This document shows positions 14,827-16,282 of a stretch of 16,282 bases of DNA, piece by piece; position 1 is the stretch's first letter; each line of letters begins with the position of its first letter. Below the pieces are notes generated by a model. The model searched no databases, had not been told where the DNA came from, and worked only from the letters and a program-made list of their open reading frames with translations. This DNA is from Ignavibacteriota bacterium (GTDB taxonomy: Bacteria > Bacteroidota > Ignavibacteria > Tepidaquicellales > Tepidaquicellaceae), in contig PNBM01000084.1 of assembly GCA_003135995.1 (NCBI GenBank), positions 15,662 through 31,943 of the forward strand. The letters run 5' to 3'. The position numbers and the translations under genes are program-made.

Positions 14827-14908
14827 TTCAAATGCATAAAATTATTAAGGCTAAATTATAAAAATCTAAACAATCAAAAAACGGATAAAATTTATCTTTG
14901 GTTTCAGG

Positions 14909-14953
14909 TTTATCAAGTTTATCAAGTTCGTCAAGTTTATCAAGTTCATCAAG
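14909..14953. repeat. Five 9-bp tandem repeats, TTTATCAAG type
   Basis: Five consecutive units: TTTATCAAG, TTTATCAAG, TTCGTCAAG, TTTATCAAG, TTCATCAAG. They lie between the sdhA start and the HI0933-like gene stop. The variation at unit positions 3 and 4 only suggests an active or recently active tandem array. A related array is at 16250-16282. Confidence 0.85.
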
Positions 14954-14997
14954 TTTGAAATTTAATTACCATAACTATTTCAAAGGGAAGAGCACAT

Positions 14998-15019
14998 CGC
15001 AACATAAATGTTGCGTTAC
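14998..15019 (-). repeat. REP-like palindrome, copy 3 (touches a stop codon)
   Basis: CGCAACATAAATGTTGCG (14998-15015) followed by TTAC; on the reverse strand GTAA plus the palindrome. The TAA of the HI0933-like gene (15016-15018) is inside the GTAA lead, so the stop codon belongs to the repeat. Confidence 0.82.
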
Positions 15020-16257
15020 GAAGAACGGTTTGCATTATTGTTGCCAATGGACTTTCCGGCGATATAGGCAGTTGACCAGGCGGACTGGAAATTATATCCG
15101 CCGGTTATGGCATCTATATCGAGGACTTCACCCGCAAAGTATAGTCCTCTGCAGATTTTGCTTTCCATTGTTTTGAAATTTACTTCTTTGAGAGATACTC
15201 CGCCTGCTGTGACAAATTCTTCTTTGAACGGACTTTTTCCGTTTACTGCGTAAATGCTGTTCGTAAGGATTTCCGATAGTTTATTCAATTGAGATTTTGA
15301 AATGTCATTCCATTTTAATTCTTCTGAAATTCCGGAAAGCTCAGTCAGCTTTTTCCATAATCGTACAGGCAGTTCAAAATATGGTTTTGCTGAAATTATA
15401 TTATTCAAATGTTTTGCTTTTACTCGGGAGAAAATGTCTTTCAACTTTTCACTGTTATGTTCAGGAACCCAGTTTATAATCAGATTAAAATTGTAATTCA
15501 ATTTATTTAATTCGATTGCACCGAATGCGGAGAGTTTGAGAATCGCCGGTCCGCTTAATCCCCAGTGTGTGATTAATACCGGACCGCTTTGTTTTAATTT
15601 TGTTTTTTCGATACCTGCTGTAACCTGCGGAACTGAAATGCCTTCAAGCCCTTCGAACACGGGTTCCGTAAGTTTGAATGTGAACAACGAAGGCACAGGA
15701 TGAATGATTTTATGCCCGAGGTTTTTAATCCATTCATAATAATTTTCAACCGAATGCCCGCCGAATGCAACAAGTATTTTATCGAAATATTTTAAATCCT
15801 TACTTTGAGGATTTACAATAAATCCATTTTCATTTTTTACAACTGAATTTACGCTATAACCGGTAATTATCTTTATTCCGAATTTTTTTGCCTCATCGAG
15901 CAAGCATTGTACAATTGTATCTGATTTATCTGTTTCAGGAAAAACTCTTCCGTCGGGTTCAGTTTTTAATTTTATATTTCGAGATTCAAACCAATTGATA
16001 GTATCTTTGCAGTTAAAGGTATTGAAAACCGAACGCAGTTCTTTGTAACCGCGGGGATAATTTTTTAATAATTCACCGGTATCGAAAGTAGCGTTGGTAA
16101 CGTTGCATCGTCCGCCTCCCGAAATACGTACTTTTGAAAGCAGATTGTTGGATTTTTCGAGAATGGTGATTTCACAATCGGGAAAATTTTCCGCACAGGT
16201 GATTGCAGAGAAAAAGCCTGCCGCACCGCCGCCGATAATGCCAACCGAGTTTTTCAA
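15016..16257 (-). CDS. HI0933/YhiN-family FAD-dependent oxidoreductase
   Basis: A protein of at least 413 residues in the HI0933-like flavoprotein family (E. coli YhiN, clostridial BaiN relatives). Residues 5-20 carry the FAD motif GIIGGGAAGFFSAI; 39-55 are the family signature LLSKVRISGGGRCNVTN; 101-106 PDGRVFP; 230-237 THWGLSGP; the C-terminal 371-400 GLYFAGEVLDIDAITGGYNF... closes the FAD site. It should be a soluble cytoplasmic flavoenzyme; the physiological substrate of the family is generally unknown. The start is uncertain: the coordinates use a TTG at 16257, and the frame stays open to the window's end through a 9-bp repeat, so translation may begin further right. The last codons and the stop run into a REP-like palindrome. 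Family call is firm, the 5' end is not. Confidence 0.9.
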   Translation of the reverse strand: MKNSVGIIGGGAAGFFSAITCAENFPDCEITILEKSNNLLSKVRISGGGRCNVTNATFDTGELLKNYPRGYKELRSVFNTFNCKDTINWFESRNIKLKTEPDGRVFPETDKSDTIVQCLLDEAKKFGIKIITGYSVNSVVKNENGFIVNPQSKDLKYFDKILVAFGGHSVENYYEWIKNLGHKIIHPVPSLFTFKLTEPVFEGLEGISVPQVTAGIEKTKLKQSGPVLITHWGLSGPAILKLSAFGAIELNKLNYNFNLIINWVPEHNSEKLKDIFSRVKAKHLNNIISAKPYFELPVRLWKKLTELSGISEELKWNDISKSQLNKLSEILTNSIYAVNGKSPFKEEFVTAGGVSLKEVNFKTMESKICRGLYFAGEVLDIDAITGGYNFQSAWSTAYIAGKSIGNNNANRSS

Positions 16258-16282
16258 GTTTGTAAAGTTTATAAAGTTATAA
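16250..16282. repeat. 9-bp tandem repeat at the right edge, TTTATAAAG type
   Basis: TTTTTCAAG, TTTGTAAAG, TTTATAAAG and a partial TTATAA run into the window's edge. They resemble the array at 14909-14953 and overlap the 5' end of the HI0933-like gene, where they would be read in frame as Asn-Phe-Ile/Thr units. Confidence 0.7.

Noticed and set aside
14893..14900. TATCTTTG, a match to the Bacteroidota TAnnTTTG -7 box
   Set aside because: No TTTG lies at the right distance upstream and no forward gene follows it.
14898..15176. Forward open frame of 92 codons with a Ser/Leu-rich N-terminus
   Set aside because: The Ser-Ser-Leu runs are the 9-bp tandem repeat read in another frame, and the rest lies antisense to the HI0933-like gene.

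Overview
The window looks like a piece of chromosome from an AT-rich, Gram-negative bacterium of the Bacteroidota/Ignavibacteria side of the FCB group. This rests on gene content and style: an outer-membrane barrel ending in a DUF6029-like C-terminal motif next to an Omp28-like CxxC lipoprotein, a helix-hairpin-helix/beta-barrel secreted protein, a secreted subtilase, start codons without a Shine-Dalgarno sequence at the genes examined, and almost exclusive use of TAA stops. The assignment is inferred from family recognition, not from a marker-gene tree.

Layout. Bases 1-9431 are read mostly rightward: the 3' part of an outer-membrane barrel gene, an Omp28-like lipoprotein, a terminator, a helix-hairpin-helix/barrel protein, one leftward two-helix membrane protein (4552-5052), a subtilisin-like protease with four EF-hand-like loops, a DUF6483-like cytosolic helical protein, and the ribosome-assembly GTPase Der. 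From 9599 to the right end everything is leftward: a DUF6530-like protein with its own promoter and palindromic operator, a small lipoprotein closed by a strong terminator, a secreted protein of unknown function, succinate dehydrogenase iron-sulfur subunit (sdhB), a secreted GGAHCC/DxDxDG protein, succinate dehydrogenase flavoprotein (sdhA), and an HI0933/YhiN-type flavoprotein. The two halves converge at 9432-9598.

How the genes relate. SdhA and SdhB form the soluble part of respiratory complex II; the membrane anchor (SdhC/D) is not in the window, and an unrelated secreted-protein gene sits between the two. The DUF6029-like barrel and the CxxC lipoprotein probably form one envelope unit. 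The other genes look like independent housekeeping or envelope functions. There is no phage, CRISPR, tRNA, rRNA or transposase gene that I can see.

The most notable content is between the genes. At least five families of short repeats occur: a pair of ~80-bp nested inverted repeats (7234-7315, 7976-8055), a related 40-nt repeat (4484-4523, 12058-12097), an 18-bp REP-like palindrome in three copies with compensatory base changes (9467, 9518, 14998), a pair of CTCC hairpins (12960, 13008), and 9-bp or 7-bp tandem repeats. Several of them begin at, touch or actually encode the stop codon of the preceding gene, and three genes (DUF6483-like, GGAHCC, HI0933-like) are bracketed by repeats on both sides. 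The other signal worth attention is a double palindromic operator overlapping a promoter in front of the DUF6530-like gene.
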